Part shown: in pieces, positions 20,424 to 29,629 of the stretch
Layout of the letters: every line of letters starts with the position of its first letter
Position numbering within the stretch: position 1 is the first letter of the stretch
Origin: Campylobacter jejuni
GTDB lineage: Bacteria > Campylobacterota > Campylobacteria > Campylobacterales > Campylobacteraceae
Reading direction: 5' to 3'
DNA: 59,420 bases
Assembly: GCA_014305285.1 (NCBI GenBank)
Contig: JACRSG010000005.1
Span: forward strand, 1-59,420
Translations under genes and position numbers: made by a program
The notes under the pieces: generated by a model
The model's input: the letters and a program-made list of their open reading frames with translations, nothing else
The model's database searches: none
Told to the model about the DNA's origin: nothing

Positions 20424-20935
20424 TTACGGGCGGAAGTGGCGGAAGCAATACTCGAACTGGATTAGTATTTGAGGGACAAGTGGATTTAGCAACTTTTTTG
20501 TCGCAACAAAATGGTTATACTCTTAATGAAAAACAAGAAGTCTTTTTTAATAATGAAAAAGTAGCAAGAATTTTTAAAAAATACAAACTTTATGAATTTT
20601 TAGAAGAGTTGAAGATTAATTGGAAAGAGTGTATTTCTAAAAAACTTTTGCCAGATGATAGTATAATTATTAACAATACTTTGCATATTATTGAGTGTAA
20701 ATTTCAAAGTGTGGCTGGATCTGTAGATGAGAAACTACAGACTTGTGATTTTAAGAAAAAGCAATACCAAAAACTATTTTCTAGGGCAAATATCGAAGTA
20801 GAATATATTTATCTTTTAAATGATTGGTTTAGGAAACCTGAATATAAAGATGTTCTAGACTATATTATTAGTGTACGCTGTCAATATTATTTTGAGTATA
20901 TTCCTTTACAAAAATTAGGCTTGCCAGTTCCTTGA
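20420..20935 (+). CDS. Putative type II restriction endonuclease, PD-(D/E)XK
   Basis: A 171-aa protein with an AAGGAGG ribosome site. The N-terminus reads [22 protein letters not shown], and the centre has DDSIIINNTLHIIECKFQ, a plausible PD-(D/E)XK core with the Asp near residue 75 and the E-C-K pair near residue 88. SVDEKLQTCDFKKKQYQKL follows. Pairing with the adjacent methylase (4-base overlap) makes it the cognate restriction enzyme. It does not look like DpnII or MboI (about 280 aa). The recognition site is unknown. Confidence 0.75.
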   Translation: MITGGSGGSNTRTGLVFEGQVDLATFLSQQNGYTLNEKQEVFFNNEKVARIFKKYKLYEFLEELKINWKECISKKLLPDDSIIINNTLHIIECKFQSVAGSVDEKLQTCDFKKKQYQKLFSRANIEVEYIYLLNDWFRKPEYKDVLDYIISVRCQYYFEYIPLQKLGLPVP

Positions 20936-21357
20936 TGATTTATCTAACTCAAACAGATACTACGGTAGGATTTTTAAGTAAAAATTTAGAAGAGATTAAT
21001 GCTTTAAAGGGTAGAGATAAAAATCAACCTTGCTTAATCACTTCTGCGAAATTTTGTGAGTTAAAAAGTTTAGCAAGAATTCCAAAATCTTTTAAAAATT
21101 TAGTGCGTCGTTCTAAAAAAACAACTTTTATTTATCCAAATAATCAGGCCATTCGTATCGTGAAAGAGTGTGAACATGCGAATTTTTTAAGTAAAAATGG
21201 CTATTTTTATTCATCTTCAGCGAATAAGCATGGAAAAGAATTTGATGAAGAATGGGCTAGAAGTGTTGCTGATATAATACTTGATGAGAATTTTTTCGAA
21301 AATATCCCATCAAGAATACTAAAACTTTCAAAGAATAAAATGATAAAAATACGTTAG
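20935..21357 (+). CDS. Short YrdC/Sua5-like protein (Cj0280-like)
   Basis: A 140-aa protein with pieces of the YrdC/Sua5 fold: TQTDTTVGFLS in place of the P-T-D-T-x-Y-G motif, ALKGRDKNQPCLIT in place of the L-K-x-R-P-x-x-x-P motif, and YSSSANKHGKEF for the SSAN motif. YrdC makes threonylcarbamoyl-AMP for tRNA t6A. This copy is short (usual length about 185-210) and lacks the usual KxR start, so it may be a diverged paralogue rather than the main t6A enzyme. The start at ATG 20935 overlaps the nuclease stop by one base. Confidence 0.75.
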   Translation: MIYLTQTDTTVGFLSKNLEEINALKGRDKNQPCLITSAKFCELKSLARIPKSFKNLVRRSKKTTFIYPNNQAIRIVKECEHANFLSKNGYFYSSSANKHGKEFDEEWARSVADIILDENFFENIPSRILKLSKNKMIKIR

Positions 21358-21358
21358 T

Positions 21359-22336
21359 TTAAAGAGCTTTTAAAATATCTTCAAAAGCAATACAAAATTG
21401 CTCTAAGCCATCGCTTAATAAATCATTGCAAGCTTTTTCTCGTTCGCTTTGAGAAATGATTTGATTAAGTGCTGTATAAATTTCAAAATTCATTAAAGGT
21501 TTTTTAAAATTCATTTTTCCTTTAAATGCTTGTATTGCATCAAGAGGAGCGGTATTAACAGAATTCTCGAAAAGAAGTTCTTTGATATAATAATCTTTTG
21601 GCAGATCATCTCCCTTAACTCCAGTGCTTGCAAACAAGGCACGAATATTAGGTTCATTTTTTGAGTAGATATTGTTATAAGCCAAATTTGCATTTAAAAT
21701 TCCAATACGATTTTGTTCTTTGGCTTTAGGATTTAAAAGTCTATCAAAACGACTTACAAAAATACTTATAACAGCTTGTGGTGTTCTAGTATTTTGTTCT
21801 TTTAAGCCTATATTGTTTTTTCTAAATTCGATTAAACCTGCATTTAAAGCTTCAAAACATTTTTGACTTTGTTCAAGAGAGAAAATTAAGGTAGCATTGA
21901 CGCTAATACCATTTTTCATAAGTTCATACATTACTTCATAAGAAGCTTTTGTAGCCGGAATTTTAATCATTACATTTTCTTTGCCAATAGCACTATAAAG
22001 TCTTTTAGCTTCACCTAAACTAAGAGTTGTGTTGTCATGAAGTCTTGGATCTATTTCAATACTTATAAATCCATCGTTTTTTTGATAAAAAAGAGGAGCT
22101 AGTTTATCAGCTGCTTTTTGAATATCAGAAATTGCTAATTCTTCATAAATATCTTTTGTTTTTCTTCCTTTTAATTTAAGGATTTTATCTTTATAAATTG
22201 GAGAATTTAAAATAGCATTTTTAAAAATAGCAGGATTTGAAGTAGCACCATTAATTCCGTGCGATAATAATTTTAAAAATTCATTATCTAAAAAACTATG
22301 TTCTATAAAATCACACCAAAGAGAAAAATTTTTCAT
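21359..22336 (-). CDS. tal: Transaldolase
   Basis: A 325-aa transaldolase of the non-oxidative pentose phosphate pathway. Motifs: HGINGATSNPAIFKNAI, ISIEIDPRLHDNTTLS, ENVMIKIPATKASYEVM with the Schiff-base lysine (MIKIPAT, about residue 123), and FVSRFDRLL. The start at 22336 has AAGG upstream and overlaps the serB stop by 1 base (TAATG); a longer ORF start at 22381 lies inside serB. Its 3' end meets the convergent YrdC-like gene with 1 base between. Confidence 0.94.
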   Translation of the reverse strand: MKNFSLWCDFIEHSFLDNEFLKLLSHGINGATSNPAIFKNAILNSPIYKDKILKLKGRKTKDIYEELAISDIQKAADKLAPLFYQKNDGFISIEIDPRLHDNTTLSLGEAKRLYSAIGKENVMIKIPATKASYEVMYELMKNGISVNATLIFSLEQSQKCFEALNAGLIEFRKNNIGLKEQNTRTPQAVISIFVSRFDRLLNPKAKEQNRIGILNANLAYNNIYSKNEPNIRALFASTGVKGDDLPKDYYIKELLFENSVNTAPLDAIQAFKGKMNFKKPLMNFEIYTALNQIISQSEREKACNDLLSDGLEQFCIAFEDILKAL

Positions 22337-22959
22337 TATATTACCTTTATTATTTCTTTTAAGTCTTTTACATCTATGCAAATATCAGCTTGAGAACGTA
22401 AAATTTCTTTAGCACAAAATGCAATTTTTAATCCGCTTTCATTAAACATTGCTAAATCATTTGCCCCATCGCCAACACACATCACTTCATCTGTTTTCAA
22501 ATTTAAAAAGCTTTTTAATCGTTGTAGCATTAAGCCTTTTGAATTTGAAAACATCATTTCCCCGCCAACTAGTCCTGTTAAAATATCATTTTTATGATGT
22601 AGATAGTTTGCAAAACCAAGGCTAATTCCAAGTTTTTGCATAGCAGGATCTATGCCTTCATGAAAACCACCGCTAAAAATAATAATTTGTATGTTTTTAG
22701 ATTTTAAATATTGGATAAGTTCATGTGCTCCATGCATTAGTGGAAGTGTGCTACCTAATTCTAAAACTTTTTTATAAGACATACCTTTTAAAAAACTTAC
22801 TCGTTTTTGAAGACTTTCGAAAAAATCAAGCTCTCCAGTCATGGCATGGCGGGTAATTTCGCTTGTTTGATTACCCTTGCCATGTGCTGTAGCCAAAATA
22901 TCGATGGTTTCGCCATCCATTAAAGTAGCATCAAAGTCAAAAACACAAAGTTTAATCAT
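22336..22959 (-). CDS. serB: Phosphoserine phosphatase
   Basis: A 207-aa HAD phosphatase for the last step of serine synthesis. Motif I is DFDATLMDGETID (nucleophile Asp and the second Asp, with Ala where Ser is common), motif II IIFSGGFHEGI, motif III lysine in NSKGLMLQRL, motif IV VGDGANDLAMF. Length is normal for the SerB core without an ACT domain. It overlaps tal and the CheW gene by one base each, so it is the middle gene of a tightly packed minus-strand run. Confidence 0.93.
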   Translation of the reverse strand: MIKLCVFDFDATLMDGETIDILATAHGKGNQTSEITRHAMTGELDFFESLQKRVSFLKGMSYKKVLELGSTLPLMHGAHELIQYLKSKNIQIIIFSGGFHEGIDPAMQKLGISLGFANYLHHKNDILTGLVGGEMMFSNSKGLMLQRLKSFLNLKTDEVMCVGDGANDLAMFNESGLKIAFCAKEILRSQADICIDVKDLKEIIKVI

Positions 22960-23480
22960 TAAAATTCGCGCTTAAGTAAAGCTTCTACTTTGAGTATAGT
23001 TAAGATATTTTCATCTCTTTTTCCTATACCATAAATCATACCTTTGTCTTTAACTAAAGTTTCAGGTGGTGGATCGATTCTATTTCTGTGAATTTTAATC
23101 GCTTCAGTTAATCTATCTATAACAAAACCAGCATTTCCTCCAACTCCAGTTCCATTTGTCTCACCTCTTAAAACAATATATCTTGTTTGAGGTGTCATTT
23201 TAGAACTTCCTAAATGAAAGCGTTGAGCTAGATCAATGAGTGGCATAACATTACCACGCATATTAAAAACCCCTAGAACATAATCAGGTACGCTAGGAAC
23301 TCTAGTATATTCTATAGGTTTAATGATTTCTTGTATATTAAGAATTGGAATCGCATATTCCTCATCTCCAACTACAAAGCCGACAAGTTGGATGATATCA
23401 TCTTCTTTTTGATCGACATCATGACCAGTCATCTGAGTTTGCTGTTTTTGCAAAATTTGATCTAATTTTTCACTGCCCAT
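22959..23480 (-). CDS. cheW: Chemotaxis coupling protein CheW
   Basis: A 173-aa protein linking chemoreceptors to CheA. It has the CheW beta-barrel signatures GFVVGDEEYAIPILNIQEIIKP, PDYVLGVFNMRGNVMPLIDLAQRF and GFVIDRLTEAI. The N-terminal about 30 residues (KLDQILQKQQTQMTG) are an extra polar extension also seen in Campylobacter CheW. It lies 4 bases after cheA, in the order cheV-cheA-cheW normal for the genus. Confidence 0.95.
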   Translation of the reverse strand: MGSEKLDQILQKQQTQMTGHDVDQKEDDIIQLVGFVVGDEEYAIPILNIQEIIKPIEYTRVPSVPDYVLGVFNMRGNVMPLIDLAQRFHLGSSKMTPQTRYIVLRGETNGTGVGGNAGFVIDRLTEAIKIHRNRIDPPPETLVKDKGMIYGIGKRDENILTILKVEALLKREF

Positions 23481-23484
23481 ATTC

Positions 23485-25791
23485 TTATCCTAGTTTCAAA
23501 TTTTTTCTAACCACATTTTCCAAGTATTCTGGAGAATAAGGTTTAGTGATGTATTCAGTCATACCCACTTCAACACCTCTTAAGCGGTCGGTTTTGCTTG
23601 TTCTTGAAGTAACTGCTATCAATGGTAGGTTACGATATTTAGAATACTTTCTAATTTCACCAGCTAAGGTGTATCCATCCATTCTTGGCATTTCGATATC
23701 TATAAGCATTGCATCAATATCATGTTCGCCAGATTTTATGATATTCAATGCTTCAACACCATTTGTTGCTTCAACTAAGCTAACTCCTAGCGGTTCTAAA
23801 GCTTTTTGTATTAAGGTTCTATCCATTTTAGAATCATCTACAATTAAGACTTTATAGTCACTTGGTTGTTCTTTAGGTTTTTTCGCACTTGATTCTAATT
23901 GCGCTTTAATATCAACTTTAATTTCTTTAGCCATATCCATCATCGCACCTACATCAATGATCAATGTCACTCTACCATCGCCACGGATTGTAGCTCCTGC
24001 TATACCTTGGATATTTTGTAAATAATCACCCATAGATTTAATAACTATTTCTTCTTGTCCTACAAGAGTATCTACTATGATGCCAAGCTTGCTTTCTGCT
24101 ACCCCTATAACGACAACATAAGTTTGATCATCGCTTTCAAGGACTTGTTTAACTCCAAATACATCTGAAAGTCTCACAAGAGAAAGCACTTCATCTCTTA
24201 AGTGTAATACGTTTTTACCTTCGATAGTATAGATATCATCAATTGGCACTCTAACTGTTTCAAGAACGCTTGCAAGTGGAATTGCATAGAATTCTTCTTG
24301 AGTTCCTACAAGTAAAGATTGAATGATTGCCAAGGTAAGAGGAATTTTAAGTTTAAATGAACTTCCTTTACCTAGCTCACTATCTATTTCAATTACCCCA
24401 TTAAGTTTTTCGATGTTAGTTTTAACAACATCCATTCCTACGCCACGACCTGAAACATTTGTTACTTTAGCCGCAGTTGAAAAACCAGGTTTGAAAATCA
24501 AAGCAAAAGCTTCTTTGTCTGTCATTTGATCCGCTTCTCTTTCGGTAATCAAATTTTTCTCTATAGCTTTTGCTTTTAAGCCATTTGGATCAAGTCCTTT
24601 ACCATCATCTGTAATTTCTACAACAATGTGATTGCCTTCATTATAAGCTTTAAGTTGGACTATACCTTTTTCAGGTTTTTCATTGGCTGCACGAGTTGCT
24701 GGATCCTCAACACCATGATCGCATGAGTTTCTAATCATATGCATGATAGGATCGCCAATTTCTTCTACGATAGATTTATCAAGTTCAGTTTCTTCACCTG
24801 TAATTTCAAGTTCTATTTGCTTTCCTAATTCACGACTTAAATCACGAACAACTCTTGGGAATTTATTGAAAACTTTTGCTATAGGTTGCATTCTTGTTTT
24901 CATTACAGCAAGTTGAACATCGGTTGTAATGATGCTTAGCTGACTCACGACTTGATTAAGTTCTTCAAGGAATTTTTCTCCTTCATAACGCTCTTCGACA
25001 TCATCGTAAATTTTAAGCAAACGGTTTTTGCTTAAAACAAGCTCTCCAATTAGATTCATTAAGTGATCTAATCTTTTTACTTCCACGCGTATGGTTTGAT
25101 CCATGCTGCTAGCATTACTACCTGAAGCAGGAACTTTTTTCTCTCCATTTTCTGCAGGTTTATTTGCTGTATTGTTAGTCGGTTTAGGCACTGCATTTGT
25201 TGTTTGTTTTTTTTGTGCACGACGAGCCTGATCTTCAGCTTTTCTAACTTTTAAAAGTCTTTCTATTTCAGCTTCAACTTCAGAATCACTTAATTGATTA
25301 ACATCTACTTCAGGTTCTGGAGTAGCTGTTTCTTGTTTTGGTACTTCTGGTTCTGCTTGTGGAGTAGATTTTTCATTTGAATCTGCTATAACAGGAGATT
25401 CTCCTTCTGAAATAGCTGTTAATCTTGCACAAATTGGTTCTATATCCATACCAATAGCAGTATCATTGCCATTATCTCTAATAGAATTAAGTAGAGTTTT
25501 CATTCTATCAATGGATTCTAAAACAACGTCCATGATATCTGGAGTTATCTTTAATTCGCCATGTCTTGCTTTGTTTAAAACATCTTCCATGTGGTGAGTT
25601 AGCTTTGTTAAAACATCAAAATTTAAGAAACTTGATGATCCTTTAACTGTGTGTGCAACACGGAAAATTCTATTTAATAATTCTAAATCTTCCGGATTTG
25701 ATTCAAGTTCTACTAAATCATGGTCGATTTGCTCAACAAGCTCAAAAGCTTCAACCAAAAAGTCTTCAAGTATTTCTTGCATATCTTCCAT
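23485..25791 (-). CDS. cheA: Chemotaxis histidine kinase CheA with receiver domain
   Basis: A 768-aa hybrid kinase. Order of domains: Hpt at about 1-105 with phospho-His in RVAHTVKGSSSFL (about residue 48), a P/E/A/N-rich linker, dimerisation helices (about 235-300), HATPase (NSCDHGVEDP, DDGKGLDP, GRGVGMDVV), a CheW-like domain (about 500-630), and a C-terminal receiver (about 645-768) with Asp in AMLIDIEMPRMDGY. The fused receiver (CheA-Y) is usual in epsilonproteobacteria and may act as a phosphate sink. Spacing is 3 bases from cheV and 4 from cheW. Confidence 0.97.
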   Translation of the reverse strand: MEDMQEILEDFLVEAFELVEQIDHDLVELESNPEDLELLNRIFRVAHTVKGSSSFLNFDVLTKLTHHMEDVLNKARHGELKITPDIMDVVLESIDRMKTLLNSIRDNGNDTAIGMDIEPICARLTAISEGESPVIADSNEKSTPQAEPEVPKQETATPEPEVDVNQLSDSEVEAEIERLLKVRKAEDQARRAQKKQTTNAVPKPTNNTANKPAENGEKKVPASGSNASSMDQTIRVEVKRLDHLMNLIGELVLSKNRLLKIYDDVEERYEGEKFLEELNQVVSQLSIITTDVQLAVMKTRMQPIAKVFNKFPRVVRDLSRELGKQIELEITGEETELDKSIVEEIGDPIMHMIRNSCDHGVEDPATRAANEKPEKGIVQLKAYNEGNHIVVEITDDGKGLDPNGLKAKAIEKNLITEREADQMTDKEAFALIFKPGFSTAAKVTNVSGRGVGMDVVKTNIEKLNGVIEIDSELGKGSSFKLKIPLTLAIIQSLLVGTQEEFYAIPLASVLETVRVPIDDIYTIEGKNVLHLRDEVLSLVRLSDVFGVKQVLESDDQTYVVVIGVAESKLGIIVDTLVGQEEIVIKSMGDYLQNIQGIAGATIRGDGRVTLIIDVGAMMDMAKEIKVDIKAQLESSAKKPKEQPSDYKVLIVDDSKMDRTLIQKALEPLGVSLVEATNGVEALNIIKSGEHDIDAMLIDIEMPRMDGYTLAGEIRKYSKYRNLPLIAVTSRTSKTDRLRGVEVGMTEYITKPYSPEYLENVVRKNLKLG

Positions 25792-25794
25792 ATT

Positions 25795-26751
25795 TTACCC
25801 CTGTTCTTGAGATTGATGTTTTTTAATAACCTTTGCAATTTCATTGAAGAAATTGCTAGCATTAAATTTAACAAGATAGCCTTCTCCGCCAGCTTCTTGA
25901 ACACCTTTCTCATTCATAAATTCATTTGATAAAGATGAGTTAAAGACTATAGGAATATCTTTAAATCTTGGATCTTCTTTAATGCGTGCAGCAAAGTGGA
26001 AACCATCCATTTGCGGCATTTCGACATCGCTTACTATAATTTTTAAAATATCGCTTAAGTTTTCACCATAAACTTGACTTAATTCTTCTAGTTTGTTTAT
26101 GCCTTCTACGCCGTCTTTAGCTTCAACAACTTGGAAGCCTATCTGTTGCATCATTTCCTTGACGCGTTTTCTAGCGGTCATACTATCATCAAGTATGAGT
26201 GCGGTTCCACTAAACTTTTCTATTTTCTCAAAATCTATATCTGTTTTTGGAGTGTAAATTCCTAAATCTTCAACAACACTTTCAAGATCTAAAATTAGTA
26301 ACACTTCATCATTTTCAATGCGTGTTACACCTGTGATTTTACCTTTATCTAGAGCACCTGATCCTGTAGAAAAAGTTGCTGGTTCTATATCTTTCCAGTT
26401 TATTCTACGAATTCTTTTTGCTTCATGAACTATAAAACCAATAAGAATATTGCTAAATTCAGTAATAATAACTCTAGGTTTTAACATAGTGCTTTCTGGC
26501 TCAGTGATTTGCATCCATTTAGCAAGATTGACCACAGGTATAACCACTCCACGAAGATCAAAGATACCCTCGATGTAATTAGGTACACCTGGAAGTTCTG
26601 TAAGGCTTGGGATTTTTATAATCTCCCTTACCTTGGAAACATTTACACCATAAATTCCTTCATAGATTTTATCGTGTCCTTGCTTAAAGATACGGAAATC
26701 GACAAGCTCCATTTCATTTGAACCCGTTTTCACGATATTTTCATCAAACAT
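25795..26751 (-). CDS. cheV: Chemotaxis protein CheV (CheW-receiver fusion)
   Basis: A 318-aa protein with a CheW-like N-terminal domain (VSKVREIIKIPSLTELPGVPNYIEGIFDLRG, about 40-75) and a C-terminal receiver (about 185-315) with phospho-acceptor Asp in IIVSDVEMPQMDGF. CheV couples receptors to CheA with phosphorylation-dependent adaptation. It overlaps the upstream metallophosphoesterase gene by 8 bases, which ties the chemotaxis genes to the lpxB-greA group on the same strand. Confidence 0.95.
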   Translation of the reverse strand: MFDENIVKTGSNEMELVDFRIFKQGHDKIYEGIYGVNVSKVREIIKIPSLTELPGVPNYIEGIFDLRGVVIPVVNLAKWMQITEPESTMLKPRVIITEFSNILIGFIVHEAKRIRRINWKDIEPATFSTGSGALDKGKITGVTRIENDEVLLILDLESVVEDLGIYTPKTDIDFEKIEKFSGTALILDDSMTARKRVKEMMQQIGFQVVEAKDGVEGINKLEELSQVYGENLSDILKIIVSDVEMPQMDGFHFAARIKEDPRFKDIPIVFNSSLSNEFMNEKGVQEAGGEGYLVKFNASNFFNEIAKVIKKHQSQEQG

Positions 26752-27502
26752 TTTGACCCCTCAATTTCTGTTCTCGAAATTTGATTTCTTGCTGATATTC
26801 TACTACAAAAAAACTTCTCTCATATGCAAAACTAGCTAAGTTAAGATATTTAATGTTTTCTTTGTTAATTTGATGATTTTGATGGTAGTGTCCCTCGCAT
26901 ACCCAAAATCCTAAATTTTCATATCTTTCATATCTTTTTTTGGCTAAATTTTCAAAATCTTTTATTTGATAAAAAAGGTTTTTTTTGTTTTGATTTTGAA
27001 GAATTTTATTTGAAATAAAATTACGAGTAATGATATTTAAAAAATTTAAAAGTATAAGCAAATAATGATTTCTCAATGTTTTAAGAGTAAATTGTAACAG
27101 AGGCGGTAAAAAGATATCTCCGTGAGCTAACTTTATAAAAGCATTATTTGAAACAAGATAGTTACCTTTGCTTGCATGCAAATTAAGCTTTATGGGCTGC
27201 TCTTGTAAGTTAAAAATTTTTACCCTTTTAAAAAAGCGAGAAAGATTAAAATCATGATTGCCTTCTAAGTAGATAATTTCAATTTTTAAGGTCAATTCTT
27301 CTAAAAGCTCTATGTAAGGTTTAGCAAATTCATGTGTGGCAGAAATTTCACCTATAAGCAAATCGAAAATATCACCCATAAGTATGAGTTGAGGAGTGGA
27401 AATTTTACCCATCTTTAAGGCTTGTAAAAATTCCCAAAATCCCTTTCTTTGTTCATTTTCATGAGAATCTGCGATTAAAATCGCTCCATTTTGTAATAAA
27501 AT
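26744..27502 (-). CDS. LpxH-like metallophosphoesterase with apparent ATT start
   Basis: A calcineurin-like phosphoesterase (Cj0286c position). Metal-binding motifs in order are IADSHE (D-x-H), LMGDIFDLLIGE, LEGNHDF, AHGDIF and CEGHYHQN. This set resembles UDP-2,3-diacylglucosamine hydrolases (LpxH/LpxH2) of lipid A synthesis, and lpxB is two genes upstream. The first ATG (27412) would remove the essential DxH. In-frame sequence extends upstream to a TAA at 27508-27506, and the only possible start there is ATT at 27502, 6 bases after an AAGGA site that overlaps the greA stop. I therefore place the start at ATT (252 aa); an N-terminal defect is the alternative. Confidence 0.7.
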   Translation of the reverse strand: MLLQNGAILIADSHENEQRKGFWEFLQALKMGKISTPQLILMGDIFDLLIGEISATHEFAKPYIELLEELTLKIEIIYLEGNHDFNLSRFFKRVKIFNLQEQPIKLNLHASKGNYLVSNNAFIKLAHGDIFLPPLLQFTLKTLRNHYLLILLNFLNIITRNFISNKILQNQNKKNLFYQIKDFENLAKKRYERYENLGFWVCEGHYHQNHQINKENIKYLNLASFAYERSFFVVEYQQEIKFREQKLRGQNV

Positions 27503-27511
27503 TTTTTATCC

Positions 27512-27997
27512 TTAAAATTTTAAAGGCTCATAATTTATAGAAAGGATTTCAAATTCACTTTCACCTTTTGGTAGGCGTACTTTAAAATCATCCCCTTCTT
27601 TTTTTCCAAGCATAGCTCTTGCTATTGGAGATGCAATAGAAATGTAACCCTTGTCTAAATCCCCTTCGCAAATTCCTACTAGAGTGTATTTGCTTTCTTT
27701 TTCTGTATTTAAATCCATGATCACAACACTTGAGCCAAATTTTACACTATCGTGTTCATAGCTTGAAGGATCGATCACTTGGGCTCTTGCTAGCAAGTTG
27801 CTAAGTTCTGCGATACGGCTTTCTATCAAGGCTTGCTTTTCTCTTGCGGCGTGGTATTCTGCATTTTCTTTTAAGTCCCCATGACTTCTTGCTGTATCGA
27901 TTTCTATTACAACAGCAGGGCGTTGATTGTCTTTTAAATCTTTTAATTCCGCGGCTAATTTATCATAGCCAAATTGACTCATTGGTTCTTTTTGCAT
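27512..27997 (-). CDS. greA: Transcription elongation factor GreA
   Basis: A 161-aa factor that rescues backtracked RNA polymerase. The N-terminal coiled coil has [44 protein letters not shown] (partly given), including the acidic tip D-L-K-E-N-A-E. The C-terminal globular domain has [18 protein letters not shown]. Normal length is about 158. It sits 11 bases downstream of lpxB. The start could also be the internal MSQFGYD five codons on. Confidence 0.95.
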   Translation of the reverse strand: MQKEPMSQFGYDKLAAELKDLKDNQRPAVVIEIDTARSHGDLKENAEYHAAREKQALIESRIAELSNLLARAQVIDPSSYEHDSVKFGSSVVIMDLNTEKESKYTLVGICEGDLDKGYISIASPIARAMLGKKEGDDFKVRLPKGESEFEILSINYEPLKF

Positions 27998-28008
27998 GAT
28001 TTATCCTT

Positions 28009-29103
28009 TTAAATTTCGCTTAGGATTTTTGCTAAATTTTTAGCACTTCCAAATTGTAAATATTCTTTTAAAAAATCAACTTTAGCAAAAAATGCCTTAT
28101 AATCATATTTATTATAAGCTTCATATAAATTTAAAATATTCACTTCATCTTGTAAAAATTCAGGATTTAAAGTCTCTTTTCTGGCAAAATCACAAAAAAT
28201 ATTTGCAAGTCCTATGTGTTTTAATTTTACAAAAAGTTTTGCGATAAAAATATCAATCACTTTTGCCTTATAAGCAAGAACAAAAGGAGTTCCCACTAAA
28301 GCCGCTTCTAAAGTGGCTGTGCCACTGCAAATAAAGGCAAAATCAGCCTTTTTAAGTACTTTTGGAGTATTGCTTTCTATCTTAAATTCACTAAAATCAC
28401 CATAAATTTCTAATTTTTCAAGATTAAACGGGGGAACACAAAGAATTTTTTCACCTTTAAATTTTTGAGAGAGTTCTTTAAAAACAGGCATCAAACGCTT
28501 AATTTCACTACGCCTTGAACCTGGTAAAAAGGCTATAGTTTTTTCATCATCTTTTTTTGAAAGTATATTGTTAGTATCTTCTTGATTTTTAAATTCTTTT
28601 ATCTCATCTAAAAGCGGATGACCTACATAAGTACTTTTGTTAAAAAACTGACTATCAAAAGGCAAAATAGAAGCTAAAATATTAAAATGACTTTCTATGA
28701 TAGGTATGCGACCTTTTTTCCACGCCCAAACTTGAGGCAAGATATAATAAATGCGTGGAATTTTACTACCTGCTTTTTTTAAAGCTTTGGCAAAAGGTAT
28801 GTTAAAAGCGGGCGAATCTATACATAAAATCCCATCCATTTTTTGAGTAAAACTTAAATTTACAAGCTCTTTTATAGCTTTTTTTGCTTTAAAAATCAAA
28901 GGCAGAACTTCTATAAAACCCATAGCACTAAATTCATGGGAGCTATAAAGTGGCTTAGAATTTAAATCCAATTCTTTGCATAAATTTTCATCATAAATCC
29001 CATAAAGTTCAAATTCGCCAAAGTCTTTTTTATAAGCTTTTAAAACTTCTTTTAAATGCAAATTTGCCGAAGGCTCTAAGGCACAAACTAGAAAGGTTTT
29101 CAT
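28009..29103 (-). CDS. lpxB: Lipid-A-disaccharide synthase
   Basis: A 364-aa GT19 glycosyltransferase joining UDP-2,3-diacylglucosamine and lipid X. Motifs: [17 protein letters not shown] at the start, [57 protein letters not shown], and [22 protein letters not shown]. The start codon overlaps the stop of the upstream TOPRIM gene (ATGA), so lpxB is probably now translated from the defence-operon mRNA or from a promoter inside it. In C. jejuni peb3 lies upstream instead. Confidence 0.95.
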   Translation of the reverse strand: MKTFLVCALEPSANLHLKEVLKAYKKDFGEFELYGIYDENLCKELDLNSKPLYSSHEFSAMGFIEVLPLIFKAKKAIKELVNLSFTQKMDGILCIDSPAFNIPFAKALKKAGSKIPRIYYILPQVWAWKKGRIPIIESHFNILASILPFDSQFFNKSTYVGHPLLDEIKEFKNQEDTNNILSKKDDEKTIAFLPGSRRSEIKRLMPVFKELSQKFKGEKILCVPPFNLEKLEIYGDFSEFKIESNTPKVLKKADFAFICSGTATLEAALVGTPFVLAYKAKVIDIFIAKLFVKLKHIGLANIFCDFARKETLNPEFLQDEVNILNLYEAYNKYDYKAFFAKVDFLKEYLQFGSAKNLAKILSEI

Positions 29104-29627
29104 TTTAATAAAAATTCTTTTAAAGGATTTAAATACTTACTTTCTAGATTAAAATATCTATTATCTATTATATAATTTTTATCACCATTTTTATAACCAA
29201 AACTATGATTATATGCATAAACTTTAGATTTCTTTGCTGGCAGTTTAATATTTTTATTACTTTTTTGTAATTTTTCTAAACATTCTATATAACAATCAAA
29301 GCATTTTAATACACATTCTTCTTTAGCTATGTTTTCTATTAATGTTTCTAAATTTCCATTATTTTTATTGTTTGGAATTAAAAAAATTTCACATTTATTA
29401 AAAAGTTCATTTTCTAATTGATCTTTAATATTTTTTCTTGCTTCTTCTAGATCATTGTCTGCATCAAAAATAATCTTTATATTATTGTTTTTTACAATAT
29501 CTTTTTTATAATCTCCAAGTCTATCTTTTCCACTTGTATATTTAATTGTTACATCTTTAATATCTAAATACTTCAAATAACATTTTAAAAAATATTCATC
29601 ATGAATACCTTCTACAAATATCAACAT
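29100..29627 (-). CDS. Small TOPRIM (DUF3226-like) protein, partner of the ATPase
   Basis: A 175-aa protein. The N-terminus [15 protein letters not shown] gives the conserved TOPRIM Glu (E6), and [14 protein letters not shown] gives the D-x-D (D55, D57). This is the metal site of TOPRIM nucleases/primases, and the layout matches DUF3226 as I remember it. The C-terminal part is K/N-rich. It begins 2 bases after the ATPase stop, so the two are almost certainly co-expressed. AriB of PARIS (DUF4435) and the OLD/GajA nucleases use a similar TOPRIM with an ABC-type ATPase. A nuclease role in anti-phage defence is inferred. It is smaller than AriB (about 300 aa). Confidence 0.72.
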   Translation of the reverse strand: MLIFVEGIHDEYFLKCYLKYLDIKDVTIKYTSGKDRLGDYKKDIVKNNNIKIIFDADNDLEEARKNIKDQLENELFNKCEIFLIPNNKNNGNLETLIENIAKEECVLKCFDCYIECLEKLQKSNKNIKLPAKKSKVYAYNHSFGYKNGDKNYIIDNRYFNLESKYLNPLKEFLLK

Positions 29628-29629
29628 TA

